Positions 19,471 through 29,314 of a stretch of 64,000 nt of DNA are shown here, in pieces. Below the pieces are notes generated by a model. It was not told where the DNA came from. It did not search any database and saw nothing but the letters and a program-made list of their open reading frames with translations. Source of the DNA: Lysobacterales bacterium (GTDB lineage: Bacteria > Pseudomonadota > Gammaproteobacteria > Xanthomonadales > Rhodanobacteraceae); assembly GCA_002632325.1 (NCBI GenBank), contig NSJK01000010.1:87577-151576 (forward strand). Reading direction: 5' to 3'. The translations under genes were made by a program, and so were the position numbers. How positions within the stretch are numbered: position 1 is the stretch's first letter; the number at the start of each line of letters is the position of its first letter.

Positions 19471-22188
19471 ATGAAACGTGTTCTGGTGATGCTGGCGGCC
19501 TGTGCGCTCACGGTATCGACTGCGAGTGCGCAACTGGGGCAGCCGCAACCGGGTGAAGGTCCATCGGTTGCGCATGCGATTCCACTCAGCTACGTCGGTG
19601 GCAGCGGTCGCGTTTCGATCGGCATCGACAGTGAAGGCAACAGCACGGGCGAGGCGCTGGGTGTGTTCGACAACACGGGCGAGCATGCCTGGATCGGCCA
19701 ACTGTGGTGGGCCAACGGGGGCGCCGGCGGCGCCCAGGTCGGCTACAACTGGTTGTGGGGAGGCATGAGCCTGCGCGAGGCGCGCGAACATCCCGAGCGC
19801 GTTACGGTTGCGCGCACGATGGTCGCGATCGATCAGAACCCGTTCAAGGATCGCAAGGCGACCTTCGGTTTCGGTATCGAGCGACCCAATTATTTCATCG
19901 ACGCCTACCTGTCGGCGGCGGCCAGCGGCAGCCGCGCGGCCGGTGCCCGCAATACCGCGGTCGAGACCATGCTCAGCGGCGCCGATGACATGGGTGCCTA
20001 TACCCAGTTGCAGACGGTCACCACCAGTGACGGTTTCGTAACCCGCGCCTATGACAAGGGTATTGGCGTGCGCGCCGGTCATTTTTCCGACCTGCTCGCG
20101 TTGCGCCTGACGGGCGGCATGGACTACCAGTACGGCCGTGGTGGCGCCAAGGTATTCACGGTTTCGGCGGGTGCCGACAAATTCCTTGGCACGCGCGGCT
20201 GGAGCATGTCCGGCCTCGTCGAGCACGATCAGGCTTCGGGCGATCCGCTGCATGGCAGCACCTCGGATACGCGCGCTTCGCTGTACCTGCGCTATGAGTT
20301 CGGTGGTCGCAGCTTCGTGCCGACCTCGGAACTGACTTCACCGGCATGGATCGCGCGCGCGCTGGTCAATTCGCCCAACAATCACCCGCGCACGGTGCAG
20401 ACCTACAACCGGCGCACGACACGCACGGTGACCACGCGTGTGGATCCCAAGCACTACACCAACTACAACCCGGTCGCACATCCCGACAGTTTCAGCGTGG
20501 TCTCCGATTCGAGTGGCAACTTCCTCGATGTGCTCGCCAACGATACCGATGCCGATGGCGATACCTTGGTGATCGTTGCCACCAGTGGTGGCGCGCACGG
20601 CAGCGCGGCGATCGTCGGTGGTCAGATCCTCTACACGCCGGCGGCCGGCTATTCAGGCAGCGACCAACTGAGCTACACGGTCAGCGATGGGCGCGGTGGC
20701 ACCGCGAGTGGCAGCATTTCGGTCACGGTGGCGCCGCGCGCCAACTCTGCGCCGATCGCGCGCAATGATGTTGCCAGTACCGCGGCCGGCACAGCGGTGG
20801 CGATCGACGTGCTTGCCAACGACAGCGACGCGGACGGCGATTCGCTGCAGGTTTCCGGCAATTCCCAGCCCGCCAACGGCAGCGTGGTCGCCAACGGCGG
20901 CCTGCTGACTTACACGCCCAATCCGGGTTTTTCCGGCAACGATTCCTTCACCTACACAGTCAGTGATGGCCGCGGTGGCACGTTCGTGGCGACAGTCACG
21001 ATCACGGTACGTCCGCCGGTCAATCGCCCGCCGGTCGCCAACAACGACAACGCAACCGTGACCATCGGCACCCCGGTCAACGTCGTCGTGCTGGCCAATG
21101 ACTACGATCCGGACGGCGATGCGATCACGGTGGTTTCGGTGACGCAGGGTGTGCACGGCAGCGCGGTGATCCTGCCTAACCAGACCATCCAGTACACCTG
21201 GACCGACACCACGGGCGTGCTCGTGACCGATCAATTCACCTACACGATCCGCGACCCCGCGGGTCGCTCGGATACCGCGACCGTCACGATCCGGCCGGTG
21301 CTGCCGGTCAATCAACCGCCGGTTGCCAACAACGATGGCGCGAACATTCCATACGATCCCTCCGGAGCCCTGCAGTCGATCGACGTCGACGTGCGCGCCA
21401 ACGACAGCGACCCCGATGGCAATCCGCTCACGGTGATCGCAGTCACGCAAGGTGCACAGGGCACGGTGCAGATCCTGCCCAACCAGCAGGTGCGCTACAC
21501 CACGGGCAGCCTGATCCTGGGCCAGACGGACAGCTTCACCTACACGATCAGCGATGGACAGGGTGGCACGGCGACGGCGACTGTCACGATCACGAGTGTT
21601 GCGCTGGTCAACCAGCCGCCGATCGCGAACAACGATGCAGCCAACCTGCCGTTCCTCGTCAATGGCGCGTTTGTCGATATCAATGTGCTCGCCAACGATA
21701 GTGATCCAGACGGCAATCCGCTCACGGTCACGGCCGTCACCCAGGGAGCCTCGGGTACCGTGCAGATCATGCCCGGCAACCTGGTGCGCTACAGCTCGGG
21801 CAGCCTCGCGGTCGGCGCGACCGACAGCTTCACCTACACGATCAGCGATGGTCAGGGCGGTACCGCGACTGCGACCGTGACGATAACCGGCGTGGCGCCA
21901 CTCAACCAGCCACCGATTGCGAACAACGATACGGCAACCTTGTTCGCGGTTGGAGCGGGGGGCGTTGCTGCCATCGATGTGCGTGCCAATGACGGTGATC
22001 CCGATGGAGATCCATTGACGGTGATTTCGTTCACGCAGGGCACCTACGGTACGGTGTCGCTCGACGCCAATCAGATCATTCAATATGCGACCACGACCTT
22101 GCCGGCAGGCACGTTCGACACCTTCACCTACACGATCAGCGATGGCAATGGCGGCACCGCGACGGCGACGGTGACCGTAGGCTGGTAG
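19471..22188 (+). CDS. Large surface protein: barrel-like N-terminal domain plus six cadherin/Ig-like repeats
   Basis: A 905-residue exported protein. A signal peptide covers residues 1-20. Residues about 22-320 alternate polar and aromatic or Gly residues in beta fashion (WIGQLWWANGG, QVGYNWLWGG, SLYLRYEFGG) and look like an outer-membrane barrel. From about 333 there are six repeats of roughly 95 residues, each opening with a version of NQPPIANND, containing DVLANDSDPDGDPL and ending SFTYTISDGQGGTATATVTI. This is the tandem-95 or cadherin-like type that often binds calcium through the DxDGD loop. Barrel first and repeats last is the order of inverse autotransporters. AGGGGC precedes the ATG. 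Adhesion or matrix structure is likely, but unproven. Confidence 0.85.
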   Translation: MKRVLVMLAACALTVSTASAQLGQPQPGEGPSVAHAIPLSYVGGSGRVSIGIDSEGNSTGEALGVFDNTGEHAWIGQLWWANGGAGGAQVGYNWLWGGMSLREAREHPERVTVARTMVAIDQNPFKDRKATFGFGIERPNYFIDAYLSAAASGSRAAGARNTAVETMLSGADDMGAYTQLQTVTTSDGFVTRAYDKGIGVRAGHFSDLLALRLTGGMDYQYGRGGAKVFTVSAGADKFLGTRGWSMSGLVEHDQASGDPLHGSTSDTRASLYLRYEFGGRSFVPTSELTSPAWIARALVNSPNNHPRTVQTYNRRTTRTVTTRVDPKHYTNYNPVAHPDSFSVVSDSSGNFLDVLANDTDADGDTLVIVATSGGAHGSAAIVGGQILYTPAAGYSGSDQLSYTVSDGRGGTASGSISVTVAPRANSAPIARNDVASTAAGTAVAIDVLANDSDADGDSLQVSGNSQPANGSVVANGGLLTYTPNPGFSGNDSFTYTVSDGRGGTFVATVTITVRPPVNRPPVANNDNATVTIGTPVNVVVLANDYDPDGDAITVVSVTQGVHGSAVILPNQTIQYTWTDTTGVLVTDQFTYTIRDPAGRSDTATVTIRPVLPVNQPPVANNDGANIPYDPSGALQSIDVDVRANDSDPDGNPLTVIAVTQGAQGTVQILPNQQVRYTTGSLILGQTDSFTYTISDGQGGTATATVTITSVALVNQPPIANNDAANLPFLVNGAFVDINVLANDSDPDGNPLTVTAVTQGASGTVQIMPGNLVRYSSGSLAVGATDSFTYTISDGQGGTATATVTITGVAPLNQPPIANNDTATLFAVGAGGVAAIDVRANDGDPDGDPLTVISFTQGTYGTVSLDANQIIQYATTTLPAGTFDTFTYTISDGNGGTATATVTVGW

Positions 22189-22202
22189 CGGACGTCAGGA
22201 TC

Positions 22203-22230
22203 CACTGGCGACCCGCGCGGGTCGCCAGTG
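22203..22230 (+). terminator. Perfect 28-bp palindrome after the repeat protein
   Basis: CACTGGCGACCCGC is followed immediately by its exact complement. A GC-rich hairpin here would separate the repeat protein from convergent nagA. There is no U tract. Confidence 0.55.
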
Positions 22231-22269
22231 AAGCTGCAAAAGTGAGTGTGTCGTGTTCTGATTGGTGCG

Positions 22270-23415
22270 TCAGTTCGACGCGAAACCTGCAATCCAGCTG
22301 CGCTGCACCTGCAGATCACCGTCGAGTTCGACGAGATCGGCCATCCAGCCGGCTTCGATGCGACCGTGAGTGGCGCCGAGGCCGAGAAACTGTGCGGGCC
22401 AGGTCGAGGCCATGCGTGTGGCTTCATCGAGATCGACGCCGAGCCAGGCGATGCTGTTGCGCAGCGCACCGGCCATGTCGAGCGCCGAGCCGGCGAGCGA
22501 GCCTTGCTCGTTCTCGCAGCGCCCATTGCGGGTGATCACGCGCTGACCGGCCAGCATGAAGTCGCCATCGTCGGCACCGACCGGCGGCATCGCATCGGTG
22601 ACGAGAATGAGCTTGCCATGCGCCTTGGCCGCACGCGCCACGCGCAGACTGGCCGGGTGGACATGATGACCATCGACGATGATGCCGACCCAGCTCGCGG
22701 CGTCCTCGAGCGCGGCGCCGACCATCCCGGGCGAACGTCCCTGCAGCGCTGACATCGCGTTGAACAGGTGGGTGAAACCGGATGCGCCGGCATCGAGCGC
22801 TGCGCGCGCCTGCTCGTAACTGGCATTGCTGTGACCGAGGCTGACGATCACGCCGCGTGCGCTGAAGGCGCGCACCAGATCCGGCGTAGCCTGTTCGGGT
22901 GCGAGCGTGAGCACGGTGCGGCCACCGCGCAGCGAGCACACCAGTTCGAATTCTTCGGTATCGGGCAGACGGAACCGCGCGGCATCGTGCGCACCGCGTT
23001 TGGCTGCGGCGATGTAAGGGCCTTCCAGATGGATGCCGAGCACGCCTGGCACGCCGTCATCGATCGCTGCCTGCACGGCGCCGATCGCGGCGCGCATCAC
23101 GTCGATCTCGTCGCTGACCAAGGTCGGCAGGAAGCCGGTGGTGCCGAAGCGTCGATGTGCGGCACCGATGCGGCGGATGCTGTCGAGCGTCGGCGCGTCG
23201 TTGAACAGCACGCCGCCGCCGCCATTGACCTGCACGTCGATGAAGCCGGGCACCAGCACATTGCCCTTGAGGTCGTGGTGATGATCGGCAGCGGTGACGC
23301 GTGGATCATCGTGCGCGAGAATCGTGCTGATGCGCGCGCCCTCGATGAGCACCGCGCAATCGTCACGCCAGCCTGCATCGAGCAGGACGCGAGCATTGAT
23401 CAGGGCTGTGCTCAT
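22270..23415 (-). CDS. nagA: N-acetylglucosamine-6-phosphate deacetylase
   Basis: A 381-residue metal-dependent amidohydrolase. The active-site segments are present: GFIDVQVNGGGG, GIHLEGPYIAAAKRGAH (metal-binding Glu), SLGHSNASY, FTHLFNAMS, DGHHVHP and LVTDAMPP (catalytic Asp). It hydrolyses GlcNAc-6-phosphate to glucosamine-6-phosphate and acetate in the cytoplasm. The ATG at 23415 overlaps the SIS gene stop by one base. A GTG one codon upstream also fits, but the coupled ATG is preferred. It is the last gene of a gntR-SIS-nagA operon. Confidence 0.96.
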   Translation of the reverse strand: MSTALINARVLLDAGWRDDCAVLIEGARISTILAHDDPRVTAADHHHDLKGNVLVPGFIDVQVNGGGGVLFNDAPTLDSIRRIGAAHRRFGTTGFLPTLVSDEIDVMRAAIGAVQAAIDDGVPGVLGIHLEGPYIAAAKRGAHDAARFRLPDTEEFELVCSLRGGRTVLTLAPEQATPDLVRAFSARGVIVSLGHSNASYEQARAALDAGASGFTHLFNAMSALQGRSPGMVGAALEDAASWVGIIVDGHHVHPASLRVARAAKAHGKLILVTDAMPPVGADDGDFMLAGQRVITRNGRCENEQGSLAGSALDMAGALRNSIAWLGVDLDEATRMASTWPAQFLGLGATHGRIEAGWMADLVELDGDLQVQRSWIAGFASN

Positions 23416-24458
23416 CACACCGTTTCCGTGACCTTGCGCAGATGCGGTGGCAGGTCGGGATTGCGTCCGCGACGCACGGCCAGCGCATTGGCTGCATGAT
23501 AGAACGCATGCACGGCCGCGATCGTTGCGCAGGCTGGATGCGTGGTTGCCGCAAAGGCGAGATCGCCCGGCGTCGCATCGGCGCGGGCCACATGTACATG
23601 CGCGCCGCGCACGCGGAAGGAATTGGCAACTTCGAGCGTGCTGGCGAGGGTGTCATCGGGCTGGGTGAAGAACAGGACCGGAAAGTCCCGCTCCACCAGC
23701 GCCATCGGGCCGTGCTGCACTTCGGCGGCACTGAAGGCTTCCGCGTGCAGGCCGCAGGTTTCCTTGAGCTTGAGCGCGGCTTCCTGCGCTGCCGACAGTC
23801 CCAGTCCACGACCCACCACGAACAGATTGCGCGCGTCGGCGAGATCATTGATGAGTGCCGACCAGTCGAAGTCATTGGCTGCGTCGAGTGTGCGCGGCAG
23901 GGCGCCGAGTGCGGCATCGAGTACCGCGTCGCCGCACCATTGCGCGACGAGATCGGCAATCGCGGCGAGCGAACACAAGTAACTCTTGGTGGCGGCGACA
24001 CTGAGCTCGGGGCCGGCATGCAGCGGCAGCACGGTATCGGCAATTTCCGCCAGTGGCGAATCCACCACGTTGACCAGCGCGACCACGCGTGCACCCGAGC
24101 GTTTGGCGGCCGCGCACTGGCGCAGCAAATCGGGACTGCGGCCCGATTGCGAAATCGCCAGGAACAGCGCGTCGCTCATGTCCGGATGCGCGGCGTAAAC
24201 CGAATGCACCGAGGGCGCCGCGGACGAGGTGGTCAGACCGAGCCGGGTCTCGATCAGGTACTTCGCATAGGTCGCCGCATTGTCGGAGCTGCCGCGCGCG
24301 GCGGTGGCGACGAAGCGCGGCGGCGTCGCACGCAGCGCCTGAACGAGCGCGGCAAGCGGTTTCGCATTGGCCGCGCGCTGGCGCGCGATCGCGACCGAGG
24401 TTTCGCCGATTTCGGCATGCATGCGGGTGGCGCGTGGGTCAGTGGGAATGGCGTTCAT
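23415..24458 (-). CDS. SIS-domain glucosamine-6-phosphate deaminase (NagB-II type)
   Basis: A 347-residue protein with two SIS sugar-isomerase domains. The first is around residues 35-170 (ATAARGSSDNAATYAKYLIE, AISQSGRSPDLL). The second is around 195-330 (VVGRGLGLSAAQEAALKLKE, AAEVQHGPMAL). It lacks the glutamine amidotransferase domain of GlmS, as expected for the NagB-II deaminases of Xanthomonadales and Shewanella-type chitin pathways, which convert glucosamine-6-phosphate to fructose-6-phosphate and ammonia. The start at 24458 lies 20 bases inside the end of the GntR gene. A longer in-frame start at 24497 overlaps even more and is less likely. Confidence 0.9.
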   Translation of the reverse strand: MNAIPTDPRATRMHAEIGETSVAIARQRAANAKPLAALVQALRATPPRFVATAARGSSDNAATYAKYLIETRLGLTTSSAAPSVHSVYAAHPDMSDALFLAISQSGRSPDLLRQCAAAKRSGARVVALVNVVDSPLAEIADTVLPLHAGPELSVAATKSYLCSLAAIADLVAQWCGDAVLDAALGALPRTLDAANDFDWSALINDLADARNLFVVGRGLGLSAAQEAALKLKETCGLHAEAFSAAEVQHGPMALVERDFPVLFFTQPDDTLASTLEVANSFRVRGAHVHVARADATPGDLAFAATTHPACATIAAVHAFYHAANALAVRRGRNPDLPPHLRKVTETV

Positions 24459-25203
24459 CGTCCGTGCTCGTGAGTTCGGCGACGAAGTCGTAGGCATCGC
24501 CGCGATAGAGGGATTGGGTGAACTCGACGACGCGACCGTCGTCGAGAAAGCCGCGGCGTTCGATCAAGAGCCCCGCGCTGCCGACCGCCACGCCAAGCAA
24601 GCGCGAGGAGTCGGCATCGAAGGCCACCGCGCGCAGGCGCTGCAAGGCACGGCGTGGACGCATGCCGCGTCGATCGAGTGTTTCATACAGCGACATCGCG
24701 ACCGGTGTGCCTTCGGGCAGGGCGAATTCCGGCACCACGCTGCGTTCGATCGCGAGTGCCTCGTCGCCGCCGTAACGCAGCCGGCGCAGGCGCAACACGC
24801 GTGCGCCGGGTGCGAGATTGAGGGCCATGGCTTCTTCGGGCGTCACCTCGCCGCGTTCCTCGGCGAGAAGTTGCGTGCTCGGTGCCAGACCACGCGCGCG
24901 CAAGTCGTCGCTGAAACTGGTCAGGTGCGAAAACGACTTGATGATGCGTTCGCTGACGAAGGTGCCGGCACCATGACGTTGCACCAGTCGGCCATCGCTG
25001 ACGAGGCCGGCGATGGCCTTGCGTACGGTGACCCGCGAGACGCCGTGCAGACGTGCAAGTTCGCGCTCGCCCTGCAGGGCCTGGCCGGGCGCGAGCGCAC
25101 CGTTGTCGATCGCGTGCAGCAACTGTGCGCGCAGGCGTAGATAAGCCAGCGGCCGTTGGCGGGCGCTCTCGCGGGCACTGGGTCGGCGGGCAGTCGATGG
25201 CAT
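24439..25203 (-). CDS. GntR/HutC-family regulator of the aminosugar operon (NagQ-like)
   Basis: A 254-residue regulator. The GntR winged HTH spans residues about 18-85 (ERELARLHGVSRVTVRKAIA, GRLVQRHGAGTFVSE). A UTRA ligand domain follows (ALNLAPGARVLRLRRLRYGG, FTQSLYRGDAYDF). UTRA proteins of this type usually bind a phosphosugar such as GlcNAc-6-phosphate or glucosamine-6-phosphate. It heads the nagA operon and diverges from zwf. Two GGTAT-type boxes in the 96-bp shared region are candidate operators, so it may control both sides. Confidence 0.92.
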   Translation of the reverse strand: MPSTARRPSARESARQRPLAYLRLRAQLLHAIDNGALAPGQALQGERELARLHGVSRVTVRKAIAGLVSDGRLVQRHGAGTFVSERIIKSFSHLTSFSDDLRARGLAPSTQLLAEERGEVTPEEAMALNLAPGARVLRLRRLRYGGDEALAIERSVVPEFALPEGTPVAMSLYETLDRRGMRPRRALQRLRAVAFDADSSRLLGVAVGSAGLLIERRGFLDDGRVVEFTQSLYRGDAYDFVAELTSTDDERHSH

Positions 25204-25212
25204 ACGGGTAAC

Positions 25213-25229
25213 ATACCACTAAAATACCA
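25213..25229 (-). promoter_or_regulatory. GGTAT-type operator box A (gntR side)
   Basis: On the minus strand this reads TGGTATTTTAGTGGTAT: two GGTAT half-sites 11 bp apart. Box B near zwf has the same design in the other orientation, with 13 of 16 positions matching. It overlaps a plausible -10 (TATTTT) of the gntR promoter. Confidence 0.5.
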
Positions 25230-25262
25230 TTGACATGTAAAGTAGCAATTTATCGTGTTTGA

Positions 25263-25278
25263 GGTATGCTACTGGTAT
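25263..25278 (+). promoter_or_regulatory. GGTAT-type operator box B (zwf side)
   Basis: GGTATGCTACTGGTAT lies 21 bp before the zwf ATG and is the inverted-orientation partner of box A. Binding here would block zwf transcription or its first bases. Confidence 0.5.
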
Positions 25279-25299
25279 CGTGAATTCAGAATCCGTGCC

Positions 25300-26772
25300 A
25301 TGACCCCGCAAATCCCTCTGCCCGTATTCGATCTGGTGATCTTCGGCGGAACGGGGGATTTGGCGCTGCGCAAGCTGCTGCCCGCCTTGTTCCATCGCTT
25401 CATCGAAGGCCAGCTTCCTGCCGGTTCGCGTGTGTGCGGCATCGCGCGCGACCGCATCGATGATGCGGAATGGCGCGAGCGTGTTCGCGCTGCGCTCGCC
25501 CGCGCGAGCGATCCAGTCGATGCGCAAACTCTGGAGCGATTCCTTGCTGTGCTCGCCTACCGCGCACTCGATGTCGATGGCACGGCCGGCTGGGAGGATC
25601 TCGCCCAGTGGCTGCACAGCGGCGACGGTGGGCGTGTGCGCGTGTTTTATCTGGCCACCTCGCCGACCTTGTTTGCGGGCGCCTGCGACGGGCTGCGCAC
25701 GCGCGGGCTCATCGAAGCGGATTCGCGCGTGGTGATCGAAAAGCCGATCGGCCGCGATCTCGATTCGGCGCGCGCGATCAACGAGGTGATCGGTCGCGCG
25801 TTCGAGGAGCGCAATACCTTCCGCATCGACCACTACCTCGGCAAGGAGACGGTACAGAACCTCATCGTGCTGCGCTTTGCCAACGCCCTGCTCGAACCCT
25901 TGTGGCGTGCCGAACACATCGACCATGTGCAGATCACGGTCGCCGAAACCATCGGCGTCGAACAGCGCGGCGCCTACTACGACAACGCCGGCGCTTCGCG
26001 CGACATGTTGCAGAATCACCTGCTGCAATTGCTGTGTCTGGTGGCGATGGAGCCGCCGGCCACCTTCGATGCCGATGCGATCCGCGACGAGAAGCTCAAG
26101 GTGCTCAATGCACTCACGCCGATCGATGCCCACAACGCGGCCCAGCACACCGTGCGCGGTCAATATCGCGAAGGCGTGCCGGCCAGTGCCGCCACCCGCG
26201 CCTACGCCGACGAGGTCGGCAAGGCCCACACGCGCACCGAAACTTTCGTCGCGCTCAAGGCCGAGGTGCGCAACTGGCGCTGGGCCGGTGTGCCGTTCTA
26301 CCTGCGCACCGGCAAGCGTTTGCCCGAGCGTGTCTCCGAAATCGTGATCGCCTTCCGTCAGGTGCCGCATTCGATCTTCAACGGCGACGCCGGCGCGCTG
26401 GTGCCCAACAAGCTGGTGGTGCGCGTGCAGCCCGACGAAGGCATCAAGCTGTGGCTGATGATCAAGTACCCCGGTCCCGGCGGTTTGCGCCTGCGCCGCG
26501 TGCCGCTCGACATGAGCTTTGCCTCGACCTTCGGCGTGCGCCAGCCTGAAGCCTACGAACGCCTGCTGCTCGATGTGGTGCGCGGCAATCCAATGTTGTT
26601 CATGCGCCGCGACGAAGTCGAAGCGGCCTGGCGCTGGCTCGATCCGATCCTTGCGGCCTGGGAACGCGACGAGGCGCCGCCCAAGTCGTACCCCTCGGGC
26701 AGTTGGGGCCCGAACGCGTCGATTGCACTGATCGAGCGCGATGGTCGCACCTGGCATGAGGATGCGGCTTGA
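25300..26772 (+). CDS. zwf: Glucose-6-phosphate 1-dehydrogenase
   Basis: A 490-residue enzyme oxidising glucose-6-phosphate to 6-phosphogluconolactone. The dinucleotide-binding motif is FGGTGDLALRKL and the active-site signature is RIDHYLGKE with EKPIGRDLDSA before it. The substrate-binding region includes YLRTGKRLPER. The ATG at 25300 gives the normal N-terminus (TPQIPLPVFDLVIFGG). A longer start at 25255 would begin inside the operator region. First gene of zwf-pgl-edd-eda, and its stop overlaps the pgl start. Confidence 0.97.
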   Translation: MTPQIPLPVFDLVIFGGTGDLALRKLLPALFHRFIEGQLPAGSRVCGIARDRIDDAEWRERVRAALARASDPVDAQTLERFLAVLAYRALDVDGTAGWEDLAQWLHSGDGGRVRVFYLATSPTLFAGACDGLRTRGLIEADSRVVIEKPIGRDLDSARAINEVIGRAFEERNTFRIDHYLGKETVQNLIVLRFANALLEPLWRAEHIDHVQITVAETIGVEQRGAYYDNAGASRDMLQNHLLQLLCLVAMEPPATFDADAIRDEKLKVLNALTPIDAHNAAQHTVRGQYREGVPASAATRAYADEVGKAHTRTETFVALKAEVRNWRWAGVPFYLRTGKRLPERVSEIVIAFRQVPHSIFNGDAGALVPNKLVVRVQPDEGIKLWLMIKYPGPGGLRLRRVPLDMSFASTFGVRQPEAYERLLLDVVRGNPMLFMRRDEVEAAWRWLDPILAAWERDEAPPKSYPSGSWGPNASIALIERDGRTWHEDAA

Positions 26773-27461
26773 ATCTGCCCACGCGCTGGCACGAATTCAC
26801 CGAACCGGCAGCGCTTGCGCAAGCGCTCGCGGACGCGGTTGCGGCGGATCTGCGCGCCGCGCTCGAACGTCGCGGCTACGCATCGATCGCGCTGTCGGGC
26901 GGCAAGACACCGCGTCGGTTTCTTGAAATGCTCGCGCGCTGCGAACTCGATTGGTCGCGCGTCACGGTCACGCTGGCCGATGAGCGCTGGGTTGCCGCCG
27001 ACGATCCGCGTTCGAATGAGCGCCTGCTGCGCGAGACGCTGTTGCAGGCCACGGGGGCGAAGTTCGTGCCGCTGTATCGTGCGGTGCCGGCGCCCGATGA
27101 CGCGGTGGTCGATGTCGATGTCGAGATCGCGCTCATCGGTGCGCCATTCGACGTGATCGTGCTTGGCATGGGACTCGATGGCCATACCGCTTCGCTGTTT
27201 CCCGATGGCGACTGGCTCGCCGAAGCGCTCGACCCGCGCGGCAGTGCGCGCGTGGCGCCGATGCGCGCGCCGGGCGTGGATGAGCCGCGCATGACGCTCA
27301 CCTTGCCGGTGCTGGTGCATGCACGTCACCTCTACCTGCACATCGAAGGCGTGGTCAAGCGCGGCGTGCTGGAGAGCGACGCCGTGGCGCGTGGCGCGGT
27401 GCCGATCGGTGCGCTGCTGGCGGCCCTGCGCGATCCGCTCGACGTGTTCTGGGCGCCCTGA
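26769..27461 (+). CDS. pgl: 6-phosphogluconolactonase
   Basis: A 230-residue protein of the DevB/Pgl type, hydrolysing 6-phosphogluconolactone to 6-phosphogluconate. Typical blocks are ALSGGKTPRRFLEML, TLADERWV (with DDPRSNERLL after it) and LGMGLDGHTASLFP. The start is TTG at 26769, overlapping the zwf stop by four bases (TTGA). The usual length and the coupled overlap support this rare start codon. Confidence 0.95.
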   Translation: MNLPTRWHEFTEPAALAQALADAVAADLRAALERRGYASIALSGGKTPRRFLEMLARCELDWSRVTVTLADERWVAADDPRSNERLLRETLLQATGAKFVPLYRAVPAPDDAVVDVDVEIALIGAPFDVIVLGMGLDGHTASLFPDGDWLAEALDPRGSARVAPMRAPGVDEPRMTLTLPVLVHARHLYLHIEGVVKRGVLESDAVARGAVPIGALLAALRDPLDVFWAP

Positions 27462-27476
27462 AATCCGGAGTCTGCG

Positions 27477-29306
27477 ATGTCCCTGCATCCCGTCATTGCC
27501 GAAATCACCACGCGCATCCGCGAACGCAGTCACGCCACGCGCGCGGCTTATCTGCAGCGCATCGATGAAGCGGTGAGTCGTGGCGTCTACCGCCATCGAT
27601 TGGGCTGCAGCAATCTCGCCCATGCCTTTGCCGCGAGCGGCATCGACAAGAATGCGCTCAAGGGCACGGCGACGCCGAACATCGGCATCGTCACCGCCTA
27701 CAACGACATGCTGTCGGCGCATCAGCCTTACGAGCCGTATCCCGAGCAGATCCGGCAGGCCGCGCGACTGGTCGGCGCGACTGCGCAGGTCGCCGGCGGC
27801 GTGCCGGCGATGTGCGATGGCATCACCCAGGGCCGCGCGGGCATGGAACTGTCGCTGTTCTCGCGCGAGGTGATCGCGATGGCGACCGCGATCGCGCTCT
27901 CGCATGACACCTACGATGCCGCGCTCATGCTCGGCATCTGCGACAAGATCGTGCCAGGATTGCTCACCGCAGCGTTGTCCTTCGGGCATCTGCCGACGAT
28001 CTTCGTGCCTGCGGGGCCGATGCCGAGCGGTTTGCCCAACACCGAGAAAGCCAAGGTGCGCCAGCTCTACGCCGAAGGCAAGGCCACGCGCGCGGACTTG
28101 CTCGAAGCCGAAGCGGGCGCCTATCACGCGCCCGGCACCTGCACTTTCTACGGCACCGCCAACTCCAACCAGATGCTGATGGAGATCATGGGCCTGCATC
28201 TGCCCGGCGCGAGTTTCGTCACGCCCAACACGCCGCTGCGTGATGCGCTCACGCGCGCTGCGGTGTTTCGTGCGCGCCAGATCATCGCCTGCGAAACGCA
28301 GTTCACGCCGATCGGCCATCTGCTCGACGAACGCAGCATCGTCAATGGCGTGATCGGCCTGCATGCGACCGGCGGCTCGACCAATCACCTGCTGCATCTG
28401 GTGGCGATTGCACGTGCTGCCGGCATCACGCTCACGCTCGACGATTTCCAGGCGCTGTCACACGTGGTACCGCTGCTGGCGCGCGTCTATCCCAATGGCA
28501 GTGCCGACGTGAACCAGTTCCATCAGGCCGGTGGCATGCCGTTCCTGATCGGCAGCCTGCTCGATGCCGGCCTGCTGCACGGCGATGTGCGCACGGTGTG
28601 GGGCGAGGGTCTTGCGCCGTATCGACGCATGCCGACTCTCGATCCGAGCGGCAAGCTGGTCTGGAACGAAGTCGTCGCCAGTGCTGACGAAGAGGTCCTG
28701 CGGTCGGTGAGCGCTCCGTTCAGCGCCGACGGCGGGCTGCGCGTGCTCGATGGCAACCTCGGTCGCGCGGTGATCAAGGTCTCGTCGATGCCGATCGATC
28801 GCCGGATCATCCAGGCGCCGGCGCGCGTGTTCGCTGCGCAGGAAGAAGTGCTCGCTGCCTTCGATCGTGGCGAATTGTCGCGCGATGTCGTCGTGGTCGT
28901 GCGCTTCCAGGGCCCCAAGGCCAATGGCATGCCCGAATTGCACAAGCTCACGCCGCCGCTGTCGGTATTGCAGGCACGCGGCCATCGCGTTGCGCTGGTC
29001 ACCGATGGACGCATGTCGGGTGCTTCGGGCAAGGTACCCGCCGCGATCCATGTCGCACCCGAGGCTGCGGCCGGCGGCGCGCTGGCGAAGCTGCGCGATG
29101 GCGACATCCTGCGTCTGGACTGCGATGCGGGCACACTCGAAGCTCTGGTCGATGCGGCGCAATGGGCAGCGCGCGCGTCGGCTCACGGTGATCTGGACAG
29201 TCATCACTTCGGCATGGGGCGCGAGTTGTTCGCGGCGTTGCGCAATGCAGTCGGCGCAGCCGATGCGGGCGCGACGATCTTTGCCACCACCGACAGCAGC
29301 CATTGA
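27477..29306 (+). CDS. edd: Phosphogluconate dehydratase
   Basis: A 609-residue Fe-S dehydratase of the IlvD/Edd family that makes 2-keto-3-deoxy-6-phosphogluconate. Seen: [49 protein letters not shown] (cluster-ligand Cys), [15 protein letters not shown], and a C-terminal swivelling domain with [20 protein letters not shown]. Length is that of the family. It lies 15 bp after pgl. Confidence 0.97.
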   Translation: MSLHPVIAEITTRIRERSHATRAAYLQRIDEAVSRGVYRHRLGCSNLAHAFAASGIDKNALKGTATPNIGIVTAYNDMLSAHQPYEPYPEQIRQAARLVGATAQVAGGVPAMCDGITQGRAGMELSLFSREVIAMATAIALSHDTYDAALMLGICDKIVPGLLTAALSFGHLPTIFVPAGPMPSGLPNTEKAKVRQLYAEGKATRADLLEAEAGAYHAPGTCTFYGTANSNQMLMEIMGLHLPGASFVTPNTPLRDALTRAAVFRARQIIACETQFTPIGHLLDERSIVNGVIGLHATGGSTNHLLHLVAIARAAGITLTLDDFQALSHVVPLLARVYPNGSADVNQFHQAGGMPFLIGSLLDAGLLHGDVRTVWGEGLAPYRRMPTLDPSGKLVWNEVVASADEEVLRSVSAPFSADGGLRVLDGNLGRAVIKVSSMPIDRRIIQAPARVFAAQEEVLAAFDRGELSRDVVVVVRFQGPKANGMPELHKLTPPLSVLQARGHRVALVTDGRMSGASGKVPAAIHVAPEAAAGGALAKLRDGDILRLDCDAGTLEALVDAAQWAARASAHGDLDSHHFGMGRELFAALRNAVGAADAGATIFATTDSSH

Positions 29307-29314
29307 GGTCATCG

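Noticed and set aside
20500..22180. CRISPR-like periodicity in the region of repeated protein
   Set aside because: The repeats are ~285 bp coding units of a cadherin-like protein, not short direct repeats with unique spacers.
25219..26757. 512-residue frame antisense to zwf
   Set aside because: zwf is unmistakable on the plus strand, and this frame has no recognisable domain.
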